A stretch of 59,647 bases of DNA, taken from contig CAISOH010000007.1 in NCBI GenBank assembly GCA_903887005.1, positions 1 through 59,647 on the forward strand, written 5' to 3'. This DNA comes from an uncultured Bacteroidota bacterium. GTDB taxonomy: Bacteria; Bacteroidota; Bacteroidia; Chitinophagales; Chitinophagaceae. Position 1 is the first letter of the stretch. Every line of letters begins with the position of its first letter. Below are positions 41,284-51,512 of the stretch, one piece after another. The notes below the pieces were generated by a model that was not told the DNA's origin, did not search any database, and saw only the letters and a program-made list of their open reading frames with translations. Both the position numbers and the translations under genes were made by a program.

Positions 41284-42276
41284 ATGGAAAGTTTAGTTAA
41301 AAATGATCTGATTACCCGTCCCGATATTAGTTCAGGACGGGTAATTAAATCTGTAAATACACCGGATACATTGAGTACCACCAAGCGGTTAAAGCGGTCA
41401 CATCGTCATATTCGAGCTGAAAATGTTTTCAGGCGCATCCTAATTATCGTAGGGTGGGCCACTGTAGTTTTGGTAGCAGGAATCATGGTAACGCTGATAT
41501 TCCAGTCAACGCTATCCATTAAGGCATCAGGATTTGGTTATCTCTGGGGAAAAACATGGGATCCTGTCAGGGATATTTTTGGTGTTTATCCTTTTCTGTT
41601 GGGTACACTGCTTACCTCTTTTCTGGCATTATTAATATCCATTCCATTTTCTTTTGCCGTAGCCATTTTTCTTGGTGAATATTATCCTACAGGATGGGTA
41701 TCTAACCTGTTGAAAAATACCGTGGAACTGATAGCCGCCGTTCCATCTGTAATATATGGTTTCTGGGGGCTTGCAGTACTGGTGCCTATAGTAAGAAGCT
41801 TTGAATCAAAAATCGGTGTAGAACCAGTTGGATTAGGCATTTTTACTTCATCGCTTATCCTCGCAATAATGATTGTTCCTTATGCGGCTTCTCTTGGCAG
41901 ATCAATGATCCAAATGGTGCCATCCACTTTAAAAGAAGCGGCTTATTCACTTGGCGCTACCAGGTGGGAGGTGATAAGAAGTGTGGTGCTTCCTTATACA
42001 AAATCCGGCATGTTCGCGGGCATTATGTTATCCCTTGGCCGCGCGCTGGGAGAAACAATGGCGGTAACCATGGTAATTGGTAATACAAGCCTTATTCCGA
42101 AAAACATATTTGCTCCAGGAAATACAATGGCGAGTGTTATAGCAAACGAATTTACGGAAGCAGATCACCCGGTATATCTTTCAGCGCTGATTGAATTGGG
42201 TTTGGTGCTGTTCGTAGTGACGGTTCTCATTAATATGGTTGGGAAAAGATTGATAAAAGGGTTTTCAAAAGAATAA
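41284..42276 (+). CDS. pstC: Phosphate ABC transporter permease PstC
   Basis: Permease EAAYSLGATRWEVIRSVVLPYTKSGM; gene order. Confidence 0.93.
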   Translation: MESLVKNDLITRPDISSGRVIKSVNTPDTLSTTKRLKRSHRHIRAENVFRRILIIVGWATVVLVAGIMVTLIFQSTLSIKASGFGYLWGKTWDPVRDIFGVYPFLLGTLLTSFLALLISIPFSFAVAIFLGEYYPTGWVSNLLKNTVELIAAVPSVIYGFWGLAVLVPIVRSFESKIGVEPVGLGIFTSSLILAIMIVPYAASLGRSMIQMVPSTLKEAAYSLGATRWEVIRSVVLPYTKSGMFAGIMLSLGRALGETMAVTMVIGNTSLIPKNIFAPGNTMASVIANEFTEADHPVYLSALIELGLVLFVVTVLINMVGKRLIKGFSKE

Positions 42277-42279
42277 TTT

Positions 42280-43125
42280 ATGAACGTCCAGGTAAAATAC
42301 AGGATCGGCAAAAGTATCGGCTTCCAGGCGTTGGTAATTTTATTATCAGCAGCCTGTGTCGTTCCGCTGATCTTTATCCTGATATACATTATACAGGCGG
42401 GTATCACAAAAATCAACTGGCATTTTCTTACGAATCTTCCAAAACCTGTAGGGGAAACAGGCGGTGGCATTGCGAACGCTTTATTGGGCAGTACCATAAT
42501 TATCCTGGTTGCTTCTGTTATTGCTATTCCTTTTGGAATTCTTTGCGGTATTTACCTGAGTGAAAATAAGAACAGCAAACTGGCATACTGGAGCAGGTTA
42601 TGCATAGATATACTACAGGGGATCCCGTCCATAGTAATTGGTATTGTCGCCTATTTCTGGCTGGTGAAGCCACTGGGCGGGTTCTCGGCCTTATCAGGAA
42701 GTGTGGCGCTGGCAATAATGATGCTGCCGATCGTAGTCCGCTCTACAGAAGAAACATTATTGTTGCTGCCAGATTCGCTCCGGGAGGCGGCCTTTGCTTT
42801 AGGAATGCCTTTTCACCGGGTTATATTAAAAGTATTAATTCCCTGCGGTATCAGCGGCATACTTTCCGGCGTTATGCTTTCCATAGCGAGGATCACCGGA
42901 GAAACGGCCCCGCTTTTGTTTACTGCATTTGGCAATCCTTATTTATCCACCAACGTCTTAAAACCCATGCAAAGCCTGCCATTGCTTATCTTTAATTACG
43001 CTACCAGCCCTTATAACGAATGGCACGATCTGGCATGGGGCGCATCATGTATATTACTCATCTGGGTATTATCATTAAACATTTTTACAAAGCTGATAAC
43101 GAGAAAATGGAAAGTACAATTGTAA
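42280..43125 (+). CDS. pstA: Phosphate ABC transporter permease PstA
   Basis: REAAFALGMPFHRVILKVLIPCGISGI; RITGETAPLLFTAFGN. Confidence 0.93.
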   Translation: MNVQVKYRIGKSIGFQALVILLSAACVVPLIFILIYIIQAGITKINWHFLTNLPKPVGETGGGIANALLGSTIIILVASVIAIPFGILCGIYLSENKNSKLAYWSRLCIDILQGIPSIVIGIVAYFWLVKPLGGFSALSGSVALAIMMLPIVVRSTEETLLLLPDSLREAAFALGMPFHRVILKVLIPCGISGILSGVMLSIARITGETAPLLFTAFGNPYLSTNVLKPMQSLPLLIFNYATSPYNEWHDLAWGASCILLIWVLSLNIFTKLITRKWKVQL

Positions 43126-43865
43126 AAGCAGTTAATTACAATGCATATTTTGGCGATAACCACGTTGTAAAGAATGTGAATATTGAAATTCCCCGGAATA
43201 ATGTAGTAGCTGTTATGGGCCCTTCAGGCTGCGGTAAAACCACTTTTCTGCGGGGTATAAACCGTATGCATGAGTTAATACCCGGAGCAACATCCACTGG
43301 CCAGATATTCCTGAATAATGAAGATGTTTATGAAATGCATCCCATTTTTGTGCGCCTGAAAATAGGCATGGTATTCCAGCGCCCTAATCCTTTCCCCAAT
43401 CTCAGCATTTATGACAATGTGATTGCGGGCTATAAGCTCAATGGTATTAAACTGCCAAAGGCGGAGAAAGATAAGATAGTAGAGCAATCTCTTACACGGG
43501 TGGCTTTATGGAATGAAGTAAAAGATTCACTCACTAAAAAAGGCTCCTTTCTCTCCGGCGGCCAGCAGCAGCGTTTGTGCATTGCACGTGCAGTAGCTAT
43601 GGAACCTGAAGTATTGCTGTTTGACGAACCTACATCAGCACTTGACCCTATCTCCACTTCTACTGTTGAGGAATTGTTTCATGAACTAAAGAAAAATTAT
43701 ACCTTGATCATTGTTACACATAATATGCAGCAGGCTGCCCGCGTTAGTGATAAAACGGCTTTCTTCTATATGGGTGAATTGGTGGAATATGATGAGACGA
43801 AGCAAATGTTTACTAATCCAAGTGATATCCGTACTCAAAATTATATTACCGGAAGATTCAGTTAA
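43107..43865 (+). CDS. pstB: Phosphate ABC transporter ATPase PstB
   Basis: Walker A GPSGCGKTTFLRGINRM, LSGGQQQRLCIARAVAMEPEVLLFDEPTSALDP; starts inside pstA. Confidence 0.95.
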   Translation: MESTIVKAVNYNAYFGDNHVVKNVNIEIPRNNVVAVMGPSGCGKTTFLRGINRMHELIPGATSTGQIFLNNEDVYEMHPIFVRLKIGMVFQRPNPFPNLSIYDNVIAGYKLNGIKLPKAEKDKIVEQSLTRVALWNEVKDSLTKKGSFLSGGQQQRLCIARAVAMEPEVLLFDEPTSALDPISTSTVEELFHELKKNYTLIIVTHNMQQAARVSDKTAFFYMGELVEYDETKQMFTNPSDIRTQNYITGRFS

Positions 43866-43918
43866 AAACCCACAAACCCCCGGCCCCTCCCGATGAAAAA
43901 TCGGGACAAGTTCCGGGG
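43866..43918. repeat. REP-like palindromic repeat
   Basis: CCCCTCCCGATgaaaaATCGGGACAAGTTCCGGGG; related to 8885..8935. Confidence 0.6.
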
Positions 43919-43980
43919 AGATGTTATTTGTAGGTGTTATGTAAAATAGAAATTTGAAAATTTTTTAAAATAGTATTGTA

Positions 43981-44652
43981 ATGACACAGTTGGAAAATGA
44001 AATACTGGCAATAAAGATTGAGGTGGTAAGTATGTGGACCTTGGTGGAATCGCAATTACAAAAAGCAAGGGCCGCTATGATGCACTTCGACAGGGACCTT
44101 GCCAGGGAAGTCGTATTGAAAGAGAAGCGTGTGAACGCCTTTGAATTAAAGCTCGACAGGGATTGTGAAAATATCTTTGCGCTTTATTGCCCCGTGGCTG
44201 TGGACCTTCGTTTTTTGCTGGCCGTACTTAAAATAAATACCAATCTCGAACGCATAGGAGATATAGCGGAAGGAATTGCCAAATACGTAATTGAATCTAT
44301 CGGTGATTTTGACCAGTCCATATTTAAGAAGACGCAGCTGATCACGATGTTCGATGACTCTATCAGCATATTGGCAGATACGCGAATAGCCTTTGAAAAG
44401 GAGGATACCATTCTTGCACGCAGTATTTTTAAACGTGACGAAGCGCTTGATAAGATCAACGGCGACGCAATTGACCGGGTAAGCGAATGTATAAAAGACG
44501 ATATGAGCGTAATGAAAGACGCATTATATGTACTTTCTATTATCCGCAAGCTGGAGCGGGTAGGGGACCAGGCCAAGAACATGGCCGAAGAGATCATATT
44601 CTACGTAGAAGCCAAGGTACTCAAGCACCAGAAGGATACGGCTAAAAGTTAA
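43981..44652 (+). CDS. phoU: Phosphate transport system regulator PhoU
   Basis: CPVAVDLRFLLAVLKINTNLERIGDIAEGIAKY; RKLERVGDQAKNMAEEIIFYVEAKVLKH. Confidence 0.95.
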   Translation: MTQLENEILAIKIEVVSMWTLVESQLQKARAAMMHFDRDLAREVVLKEKRVNAFELKLDRDCENIFALYCPVAVDLRFLLAVLKINTNLERIGDIAEGIAKYVIESIGDFDQSIFKKTQLITMFDDSISILADTRIAFEKEDTILARSIFKRDEALDKINGDAIDRVSECIKDDMSVMKDALYVLSIIRKLERVGDQAKNMAEEIIFYVEAKVLKHQKDTAKS

Positions 44653-44715
44653 TCCTCTTACCCTTTGAAGTGTCGGCAGGCATTGAGTGTGTTCATGTCT
44701 GATGCTTTATGAGTG

Positions 44716-44740
44716 ACTCCGGCAAAGCCGGAGTTTTTTA
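44716..44740 (+). terminator. Rho-independent terminator
   Basis: ACTCCGGC-aaa-GCCGGAGTTTTTT. Confidence 0.85.
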
Positions 44741-44791
44741 ATCCCAATACCTCCAATAATCCAATCCCTCAAAAGTTTTGTATGCTTCACC

Positions 44792-44799
44792 TACCTTTG
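44792..44799 (+). promoter_or_regulatory. Candidate -7 element TACCTTTG
   Basis: Matches TAnnTTTG; supports translation start at 44834 instead of 44801. Confidence 0.4.
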
Positions 44800-44833
44800 C
44801 ATGATTGTTATAAATAATTTCCAGATTATCAGC

Positions 44834-45121
44834 ATGGAGTTCAGAAATAATAAGAAGGAGTTCCGGTTTGAAGCGGTATTGGAGGATGGTGCATACGCTA
44901 CACTTACGTATCGCTGGCTTAAAGGCAATATGGTAATAATGCAAACTTTAGTACCGGCTGCTTACCGGGGTAAGGGTGCAGGCTCCGCATTGGCAGCTCA
45001 TGTATTAGGCTATGCCCGTGAGCAACACCTGAAAGTGATAATTTACTGCCCGTTTACAGAAATGTATGTGAAGGAACACCCTGAATACAATGATTTAATA
45101 TTGGAAAAGCCAAAAAGATAA
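44834..45121 (+). CDS. GNAT-like N-acetyltransferase domain protein
   Basis: QTLVPAAYRGKGAGSALAAHVLGYAREQHLKVIIYCPFTEMYVKEHPEY. Confidence 0.85.
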   Translation: MEFRNNKKEFRFEAVLEDGAYATLTYRWLKGNMVIMQTLVPAAYRGKGAGSALAAHVLGYAREQHLKVIIYCPFTEMYVKEHPEYNDLILEKPKR

Positions 45122-45140
45122 ATCCCGTAGTATTTTACCC

Positions 45141-46082
45141 TTAACGTTTGAAATATTTTTTATCATCGGTTATCATTTCGCTGTGCCTGCGGCCTTTTTT
45201 ATCTGATAGCCTGATAGATATGCCAATGTTGATGCCCACATTACTGAATGGCAGTGTGTAAGAAGGTGCAGTAGTGCCATTTGAATCAATGGTTGCTGTC
45301 TTACTGTACTTTACAACCGGCGGAAGGCCAACCTGGGACACCTGGTAAGAGATACCATTTTCCGTGAAATGATTAAAATCAGATTCTTTTACATTCAATG
45401 ACATTGACAGTAAACTCACCTCGCCCCAAACACTGAAACGGTCATTTAGTTTATACTGCAGTCCTGCGGCGGCGCTGAATCCTAATGAAAAACTGCTTTT
45501 TACCTGGAATGTAAAATCATCTGCTGTTAATGCGCCGGTGCCGGGTGCATTGGTGATAATGAGATCCTGGTCTATTTTTGAAATTAAAGGTAATGCAAGG
45601 CCAAAACGGGTATATAAGTTCCAGGGATCACCACCTGTTTGCAGAACCAATGAAGGCATTAAGATTACGGGAGTATTTGCCCTTTGTGTCATACTTACAT
45701 TGCTGAGTATAGGGCCTACGGTATAATTTATGGTTGTGTTGTTATCCTTAAAAGTGTATTTATTGGTTGATATGCCAATACTGCCGTCCAGCTGAATACC
45801 GACATGATCATTAAACATATACCCCAAACCAAGAATACCCTGGAAACCGGATGAGAAGGATGCGTTTTTGATGTTGTAGCTCATTGTATTGGCAGTACTG
45901 CTGCGCGATCCGTTTAAAGGCATTATCATACCGTTATACAGAGAAGTAACGCCATCCATTGTTTGCCCGGCCTGCGGGACTGCATAACCGGCGCCCGCCC
46001 TGAAATAGAATTGTGCATTCGAGGTATTTACTATCATTGAAAGGACAAATGCCAGCAGCGATACTTTTTTCATGTTTTTCAT
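45141..46082 (-). CDS. Outer-membrane beta-barrel protein
   Basis: Signal peptide ending SNAQ, FYFRAGAGYAVPQAGQ, repeated amphipathic strands. Confidence 0.7.
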   Translation of the reverse strand: MKNMKKVSLLAFVLSMIVNTSNAQFYFRAGAGYAVPQAGQTMDGVTSLYNGMIMPLNGSRSSTANTMSYNIKNASFSSGFQGILGLGYMFNDHVGIQLDGSIGISTNKYTFKDNNTTINYTVGPILSNVSMTQRANTPVILMPSLVLQTGGDPWNLYTRFGLALPLISKIDQDLIITNAPGTGALTADDFTFQVKSSFSLGFSAAAGLQYKLNDRFSVWGEVSLLSMSLNVKESDFNHFTENGISYQVSQVGLPPVVKYSKTATIDSNGTTAPSYTLPFSNVGINIGISIRLSDKKGRRHSEMITDDKKYFKR

Positions 46083-46193
46083 TTAGCTGCAAAGTTAGGG
46101 TTTTATCTTACTACGATTCATACTACACGAAACAATAAGGACCATTTTCAATCGAATATATAGTGTACTTTTATATCATTATTAGTACCTCTC

Positions 46194-47798
46194 ATGAAAA
46201 AATTCCTGTCATTGCTCTTAATTGTTTTTGCCTGCGTGCATCCTGCATACAGCCAGCAATTGCATGTGGACTCTACAAGGTTTATTACTGGTTATAAGCC
46301 GGGTACTCAAATTAATTATGCTATTCCTACGATAGATAAGGGAATTTTATTTGTAGGGTATGATATTAATAACCCAGGAGGTATTATTCCTAACTTTCCT
46401 TTAGATACAGTTTTATATAACGTACTTATCGGAAATATAGATAGTAACCAGAAAATTAGCTGGATAAAAGTATATGGTGGAAGCCAAAACGACCAAGCTA
46501 TGAGTGCATGCCAAACACCAGATGGCGGTTATGCAGTGCTAGCAACATCTTCATCAGCCGATGGTGATGTATCCGGGTTTAAAGGAGCTAATGATTTATG
46601 GTTATTAAGAATAGATAATTCAGGGAACCTGCTATGGGAAAAAACATATGGGGGCCCCGCGGGAGACCAGGCAACATCAATTGCTAATACTCCAGACCAT
46701 GGGTTTATATTACTTGGAACTAGCAATGGCAGCGGTGGTGACGTTCCCTTCCATTATGGCGATGGCTGGACCAATGATTGGATATTGATAAAAACGGATA
46801 GTAGCGGTAATAAAGAATGGTGCAAGGATATTGGCGGTACGAGTGATGAGCAGTATTATGGCTCTATACTTGCTGTTGATAATAGCTATTATTTAATAGG
46901 TAGTTCGGCCTCAATAGATCATGACTGTATTGGAGACGCATGGCATAGCTGGACAGCATTAAATTACGATTATCATTTGCTTAATCTGGATGCGGCGGGA
47001 AATGTCTTGTGGGACAGCACTTACGGTGGCAGTGCTGATGATATTGCAGTGAATGCATTATACGATACAAAGGATAGCACAATAGTTATAACTGGAAGTT
47101 CAATGTCATTAGATTATATGGTGACAAATAATCATGGAAATAAAGATATTTGGGGGGTGAAAGTAAATAAAAATGGTACGATGAAATGGGAAAAGTCATT
47201 AGGTAGTCAAAATGAAGAAGTAGGCACTGGAATATGTGAGACTTCTAATGATGGTTATATATTTTATGGCAATACTCATAATGGAACTATAGGATTAGAA
47301 AATTTATGGTTGTTCATTTTAGACAATGAAGGAAATGAAATTACTAATAAAACTTTTGGTGGTATACCTAAAGTTGTTGAAATTTCCTATTCTATTGTTC
47401 CATATTTAGGTGGATATGCTACTACAGGTTTGAGTGGTGCTGATGCATTTACGGAAGGCACAACATATGGGAATTTTGATCATGGTGGTTCATTTATTAC
47501 TTACATTGATTATTGGCCATTAGGTGTGAATAATGTTCCAAGCTCTAAAGGCATAACCATTACTATTTATCCAAATCCCACGTCCCTCTATGTAAAGATA
47601 AATTTACCATCTCAAATTAATGAACAAGGCATACTTACCATCACAAACTCCATTGGCCAGAAATTTTATGAAAAACAAATAAGCCAAAAGGAACAGTCTA
47701 TAGATATCAATACCGATAGTTGGGCGAAGGGGTTTTATATAGTGCGGTGGCAGGGAGCAGATGGGCAGTTACTCACGGCTAAGCTGGTAAATAACTAA
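46194..47798 (+). CDS. T9SS-sorted secreted protein with beta-propeller-like repeats
   Basis: DLWLLRIDNSGNLLWEKTYGGPAGDQATSIANTPDHGFILLGTS repeats; C-terminal ITIYPNPTSLYVKINLP. Confidence 0.75.
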   Translation: MKKFLSLLLIVFACVHPAYSQQLHVDSTRFITGYKPGTQINYAIPTIDKGILFVGYDINNPGGIIPNFPLDTVLYNVLIGNIDSNQKISWIKVYGGSQNDQAMSACQTPDGGYAVLATSSSADGDVSGFKGANDLWLLRIDNSGNLLWEKTYGGPAGDQATSIANTPDHGFILLGTSNGSGGDVPFHYGDGWTNDWILIKTDSSGNKEWCKDIGGTSDEQYYGSILAVDNSYYLIGSSASIDHDCIGDAWHSWTALNYDYHLLNLDAAGNVLWDSTYGGSADDIAVNALYDTKDSTIVITGSSMSLDYMVTNNHGNKDIWGVKVNKNGTMKWEKSLGSQNEEVGTGICETSNDGYIFYGNTHNGTIGLENLWLFILDNEGNEITNKTFGGIPKVVEISYSIVPYLGGYATTGLSGADAFTEGTTYGNFDHGGSFITYIDYWPLGVNNVPSSKGITITIYPNPTSLYVKINLPSQINEQGILTITNSIGQKFYEKQISQKEQSIDINTDSWAKGFYIVRWQGADGQLLTAKLVNN

Positions 47799-47847
47799 CC
47801 GCATTTGAAATAGCAAAATAGGTTGCTTATTTTGGTGAGTGAAGCGG

Positions 47848-48183
47848 TCAGGGGGTTTCATAGCATACCTGTGCATAAGCTACATTTCCCGGCATAGGAG
47901 GATGTAACTTTCTTACTGCTACTTTAATTTTTTCAGCAGCAGGTATTTTTTCCATTAGCGAGGTATGGATGTTGAACACGAATGTTTCCAGCAGTTGCCC
48001 CGGCTTCTGAAAAACCGAAGCGACAATTTTTTGAATGAGCGTATAATCTGCAAAAGGCCATGGCTGTTTATCATTCAGCCATATGTCCACATCTATCTCA
48101 AACGTATTGCCAAGTATATGCTCCTCCTTATAAAGCCCGTGTGGCGCTATTATTTTTATTCCATGCAGGGATACTGTCAGCAT
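47848..48183 (-). CDS. folB: Dihydroneopterin aldolase
   Basis: MLTVSLHGIKIIAPHGLYKEEHILGNTFEIDVDIW; LLETFVFNIHTSL. Confidence 0.88.
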   Translation of the reverse strand: MLTVSLHGIKIIAPHGLYKEEHILGNTFEIDVDIWLNDKQPWPFADYTLIQKIVASVFQKPGQLLETFVFNIHTSLMEKIPAAEKIKVAVRKLHPPMPGNVAYAQVCYETP

Positions 48184-48188
48184 TGGCT

Positions 48189-48230
48189 AAATGGTTAATT
48201 GGTTAAAAAGTCAACAGGTTAATCAGTTGC
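48189..48230. repeat. Degenerate octamer micro-array (NNGGTTAA)
   Basis: ATGGTTAA TTGGTTAA AAAGTCAA CAGGTTAA TCAGTTGC. Confidence 0.55.
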
Positions 48231-48256
48231 GGCAAAAGTACTTTTTGTTTGGCTGA

Positions 48257-48300
48257 CTGCCAATTGCCAATTGTAAAACTGCGAACTGTCAACTGCCAAC
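48257..48300. repeat. Degenerate heptamer micro-array (YTGYSAA)
   Basis: CTGCCAA TTGCCAA TTGTAAAA CTGCGAA CTGTCAA CTGCCAA C. Confidence 0.65.
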
Positions 48301-48301
48301 T

Positions 48302-49831
48302 TTATTTGAACCTTGCTGAAATAGCATAGGGGTCAACTGTTGCATCATACCGCTTATTGTCGGCTGGCTCCAGTGTGTTCAGATCATATACCGAATACCA
48401 TCCTGCACGGCCATTGCAGGCGGTAGCATGATGAGGCGCAGGGCCTGCCGGATTAGCATTCCTGCTGGGTATGAATACCAGGCCATCCTGCTCATCCACA
48501 GCTATATCATGCGGCTGATAGAAATCGCCGTAAATTTTCTTTACTACCTGCAGGTTGCCAATGTCAATTACATAAACGGAGCCATGGCATCCCGGCCGTG
48601 GGTTTGCGACGTCTTCCATGCAAGCTACAAACAGGTAGTTCTTTGATGTTGATATGTCCATTTCCTGCGGAAATGTACCAACAGGTATTACTGTTATCAA
48701 GGTATCCATGTATGTATCCATAACCCTTACCTCATTGGTGTTCTGGCATGTGACAAAGTACCTCGAATAGTCTGGCGACATTTCTATCTGGTGCGGGTCG
48801 GGGGTAGTGGCGTTATTGGTAGTTACGGGGCTGCTGTTATTAAGGCTCACATATTTATACCAGAAAACCGGTTTAAAAGTAAACTTATTAACCACATTTC
48901 CTAATTGCAGTGTTGCATAAAAAGTATCAAAAGCCGCATTGCCTGCGAGTCCATGGGGATATACAAATTTGTCCGTGCCGCCGCTGAAAATGTCCACCGA
49001 CAAGTTCGGGTTTATCTGCATCGTACCGGTATTGATAGTAACCACATATCCGTTAGGCATATACCCGCTTACCATAAGGGCTGTATCCATTGGAGACAGG
49101 CTGATAACACTCCATGCGCCACCCGTGCCGCCAGCTACAACGCTTCCCAGATTTACAGTACTTACAACCGTATCTTTCCGGGTATCTATTTTCTGTACAT
49201 AGCTGCCATTGTAAAAATTCACATAAGCATATATTCCGTCAGCAGATACCTCTACATCATGCGGCGCCTTGTCTGATGCATCTCCAATCGGTATATACCG
49301 CATTATCAGCCTGCTTTTAGCGTCTATTACTGCAACCAGGTCGCACCCCTGGTTGGTCAGGTATATTTTTTGCCTCGTAGCTGTATTTGTCGCAAAGGGG
49401 ATATTCCCGTTCTTATCCGGGGCGCCACCCGCTATCCAGTTAAATAAAGCCAGGTATTCATCGCGGGTAATGGGAGCATCTAAATGCCCGGGATCTTTTG
49501 CAACTGTGCCTAAAGCGGAATCAGGATTACAATAATAAAGAAACGGGCTGTACAATGGGCTGAAAGCTACCACTTCAGCACCGCTCGCGCTGCCTAGCAA
49601 CAAATGGTCCCAGGTATCTAATAACAGGTTGGCAGCATTCTGATAACTGGCGGCATTATGACAGCCGGAGGTAGCGCACTTGTTAAGGATGATTTTTGCA
49701 ATAGCAGGCGGATAATTGCCATCCGTATTGGTTACTGGCGTTACAGGAGTCCGGGGCTTGTGAACACATGCGGTTATGCTTAAAACCAGGGTTAGTACAG
49801 CCGGTAGAATTATTAAAAGGAACCGCCTCAT
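48302..49831 (-). CDS. YncE-like beta-propeller lipoprotein with N-terminal CX4CH motif
   Basis: Lipobox LSITAC, ILNKCATSGCHNAA, YLTNQGCDLVAVIDAKSRLIMRYIPIG repeats. Confidence 0.75.
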   Translation of the reverse strand: MRRFLLIILPAVLTLVLSITACVHKPRTPVTPVTNTDGNYPPAIAKIILNKCATSGCHNAASYQNAANLLLDTWDHLLLGSASGAEVVAFSPLYSPFLYYCNPDSALGTVAKDPGHLDAPITRDEYLALFNWIAGGAPDKNGNIPFATNTATRQKIYLTNQGCDLVAVIDAKSRLIMRYIPIGDASDKAPHDVEVSADGIYAYVNFYNGSYVQKIDTRKDTVVSTVNLGSVVAGGTGGAWSVISLSPMDTALMVSGYMPNGYVVTINTGTMQINPNLSVDIFSGGTDKFVYPHGLAGNAAFDTFYATLQLGNVVNKFTFKPVFWYKYVSLNNSSPVTTNNATTPDPHQIEMSPDYSRYFVTCQNTNEVRVMDTYMDTLITVIPVGTFPQEMDISTSKNYLFVACMEDVANPRPGCHGSVYVIDIGNLQVVKKIYGDFYQPHDIAVDEQDGLVFIPSRNANPAGPAPHHATACNGRAGWYSVYDLNTLEPADNKRYDATVDPYAISARFK

Positions 49832-50006
49832 TTATTGTTTCTTTGCGATAAAGTTATGCTATTTTGTAAATCAGGCTACTGACGGCCGACAGGCATGTTG
49901 GTAAACAAAAATTGAGCCCGATAACTGTAACCCGGGAAGTTGCAATTGCCAGGATATTATTTTCTCACTTTTTCACACACCAAACTATTATCTTGCGATA
50001 GTTTTT

Positions 50007-51419
50007 ATGAAACATTTTTCGCCGTTTGTTTTATTGTTCCTGTTCATTTATTCCGGCGCCTGGTGCCAGGAAAAGAAAAATACAGGTACAAGTGAAAAAA
50101 CGCAGCAAAAAGTTACGCTTCACAAAATAATTATTGATGGCAACCCTATTACCCGCAGCGCAGTCATCAAAAGGGAGTTAAGCATACATGAAGGGGATAT
50201 ATTAGCGGCAGATTCCATCTCTGTACTTACGGAACAAAATAAATTAAGGCTTTTCAATTTGCAGCTTTTTAATGAAGTAATTCAGCATACAGAACCCCGT
50301 CCTGGCGGGGAGAATGAAATAGACTGGCACATCACTGTTAAGGAGCGCTGGCCAATTATACCCAGTGTCATTTTACAGTTTGCAGACAGGAATTTCAATA
50401 CCTGGTGGGTGGATGAAAACCACGACCTGCGCAGAGTAGCGGCAGGTTTAACACTTACAGATAAAAATTTCCGCGGCGATCTCGAAACCCTTGCCGTTAC
50501 TGCGGAAGCAGGATATACGCAGGAACTGGGCATTGGGTATATGAGGCCATACGCCAACAAGGGGCAAACGAAAGGAATTGGCTTTTGGCTGAGCGCAACT
50601 CAAAGCAGGCAAACCTGGTATGCTACCGATTCTGATAAATTAATTTATACAGGCAGTTATTCCGGACCGGTAATCTCCAGGCAACTGGAAGGTGGCATTA
50701 TTTATCTGTTCCGCCCCGGCTATGCCTCCAAACATATTTTCCAGATCAACTATAAACACTATAGCGTCAGTGATACTATATTAAAACTTAACCCGGACTA
50801 TTACGCCAATAAAAATGACAGGGCACGTTTTATAGAGTTTTTTTACCGGTATCAATACAACGGAGTGGACAACTGGAACTATTCACTGGAGGGGTTTAAA
50901 ATAGTTACTTATGCAGTGGTCCGCAATGGATTTGAAGGAATAAATTTTCAAAGCTTTGCCAATGTGGAAGCGGGGATTTTCCGCAACCCTTTGCCTAAGT
51001 GGTTTATTTCTGCAATTTTTCGTGGCAGGCTAATGTACCCGCAGGAGCAGCCATACTTTTTCAGAGGTGGCCTGGGTACACAGACGGATTATGTAAGGGG
51101 ATATGAATATTATGTAACAGATGGCAGCAATTACGGATTGCTGCGCATTGATCTCAAACGGGAAATTTTCAATAACACTTATTCCATCCCTGTCAAATAT
51201 TTTACAGCTATACCGCTACGCATATATCCGAAAATATTTGCGGATGCTGGTTATATAAACAGCCCATCACCAGGCAACAGCTTTTTGTCCAACCGGCTAC
51301 TTTACAGTTTTGGTGCAGGCCTCGATATTGTTACACTTTACGATATTAAGATACGTTTGGAGTTTGCATATAACCATTTAAAGCAAAATGGATTATATTT
51401 ACATTTTAACAGTGAGTAA
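50007..51419 (+). CDS. BamA/TamA-like POTRA + beta-barrel protein
   Basis: KVTLHKIIIDGNPITRSAVIKRELSIHEGDIL POTRA; barrel ending IKIRLEFAYNHLKQNGLYLHFNSE. Confidence 0.75.
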   Translation: MKHFSPFVLLFLFIYSGAWCQEKKNTGTSEKTQQKVTLHKIIIDGNPITRSAVIKRELSIHEGDILAADSISVLTEQNKLRLFNLQLFNEVIQHTEPRPGGENEIDWHITVKERWPIIPSVILQFADRNFNTWWVDENHDLRRVAAGLTLTDKNFRGDLETLAVTAEAGYTQELGIGYMRPYANKGQTKGIGFWLSATQSRQTWYATDSDKLIYTGSYSGPVISRQLEGGIIYLFRPGYASKHIFQINYKHYSVSDTILKLNPDYYANKNDRARFIEFFYRYQYNGVDNWNYSLEGFKIVTYAVVRNGFEGINFQSFANVEAGIFRNPLPKWFISAIFRGRLMYPQEQPYFFRGGLGTQTDYVRGYEYYVTDGSNYGLLRIDLKREIFNNTYSIPVKYFTAIPLRIYPKIFADAGYINSPSPGNSFLSNRLLYSFGAGLDIVTLYDIKIRLEFAYNHLKQNGLYLHFNSE

Positions 51420-51512
51420 AACTCAGGCAGAGAAGTGTAAGCGTATAGGTACAGGAGATTTTCTGACCCTGTTTACGGGCCGGTTTTGAATTTTGAATTT
51501 TGACTTGATATC

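Noticed and set aside
48189-48300. CRISPR array
   Set aside because: Repeats are only 7-8 nt without spacers; no cas genes anywhere in the window
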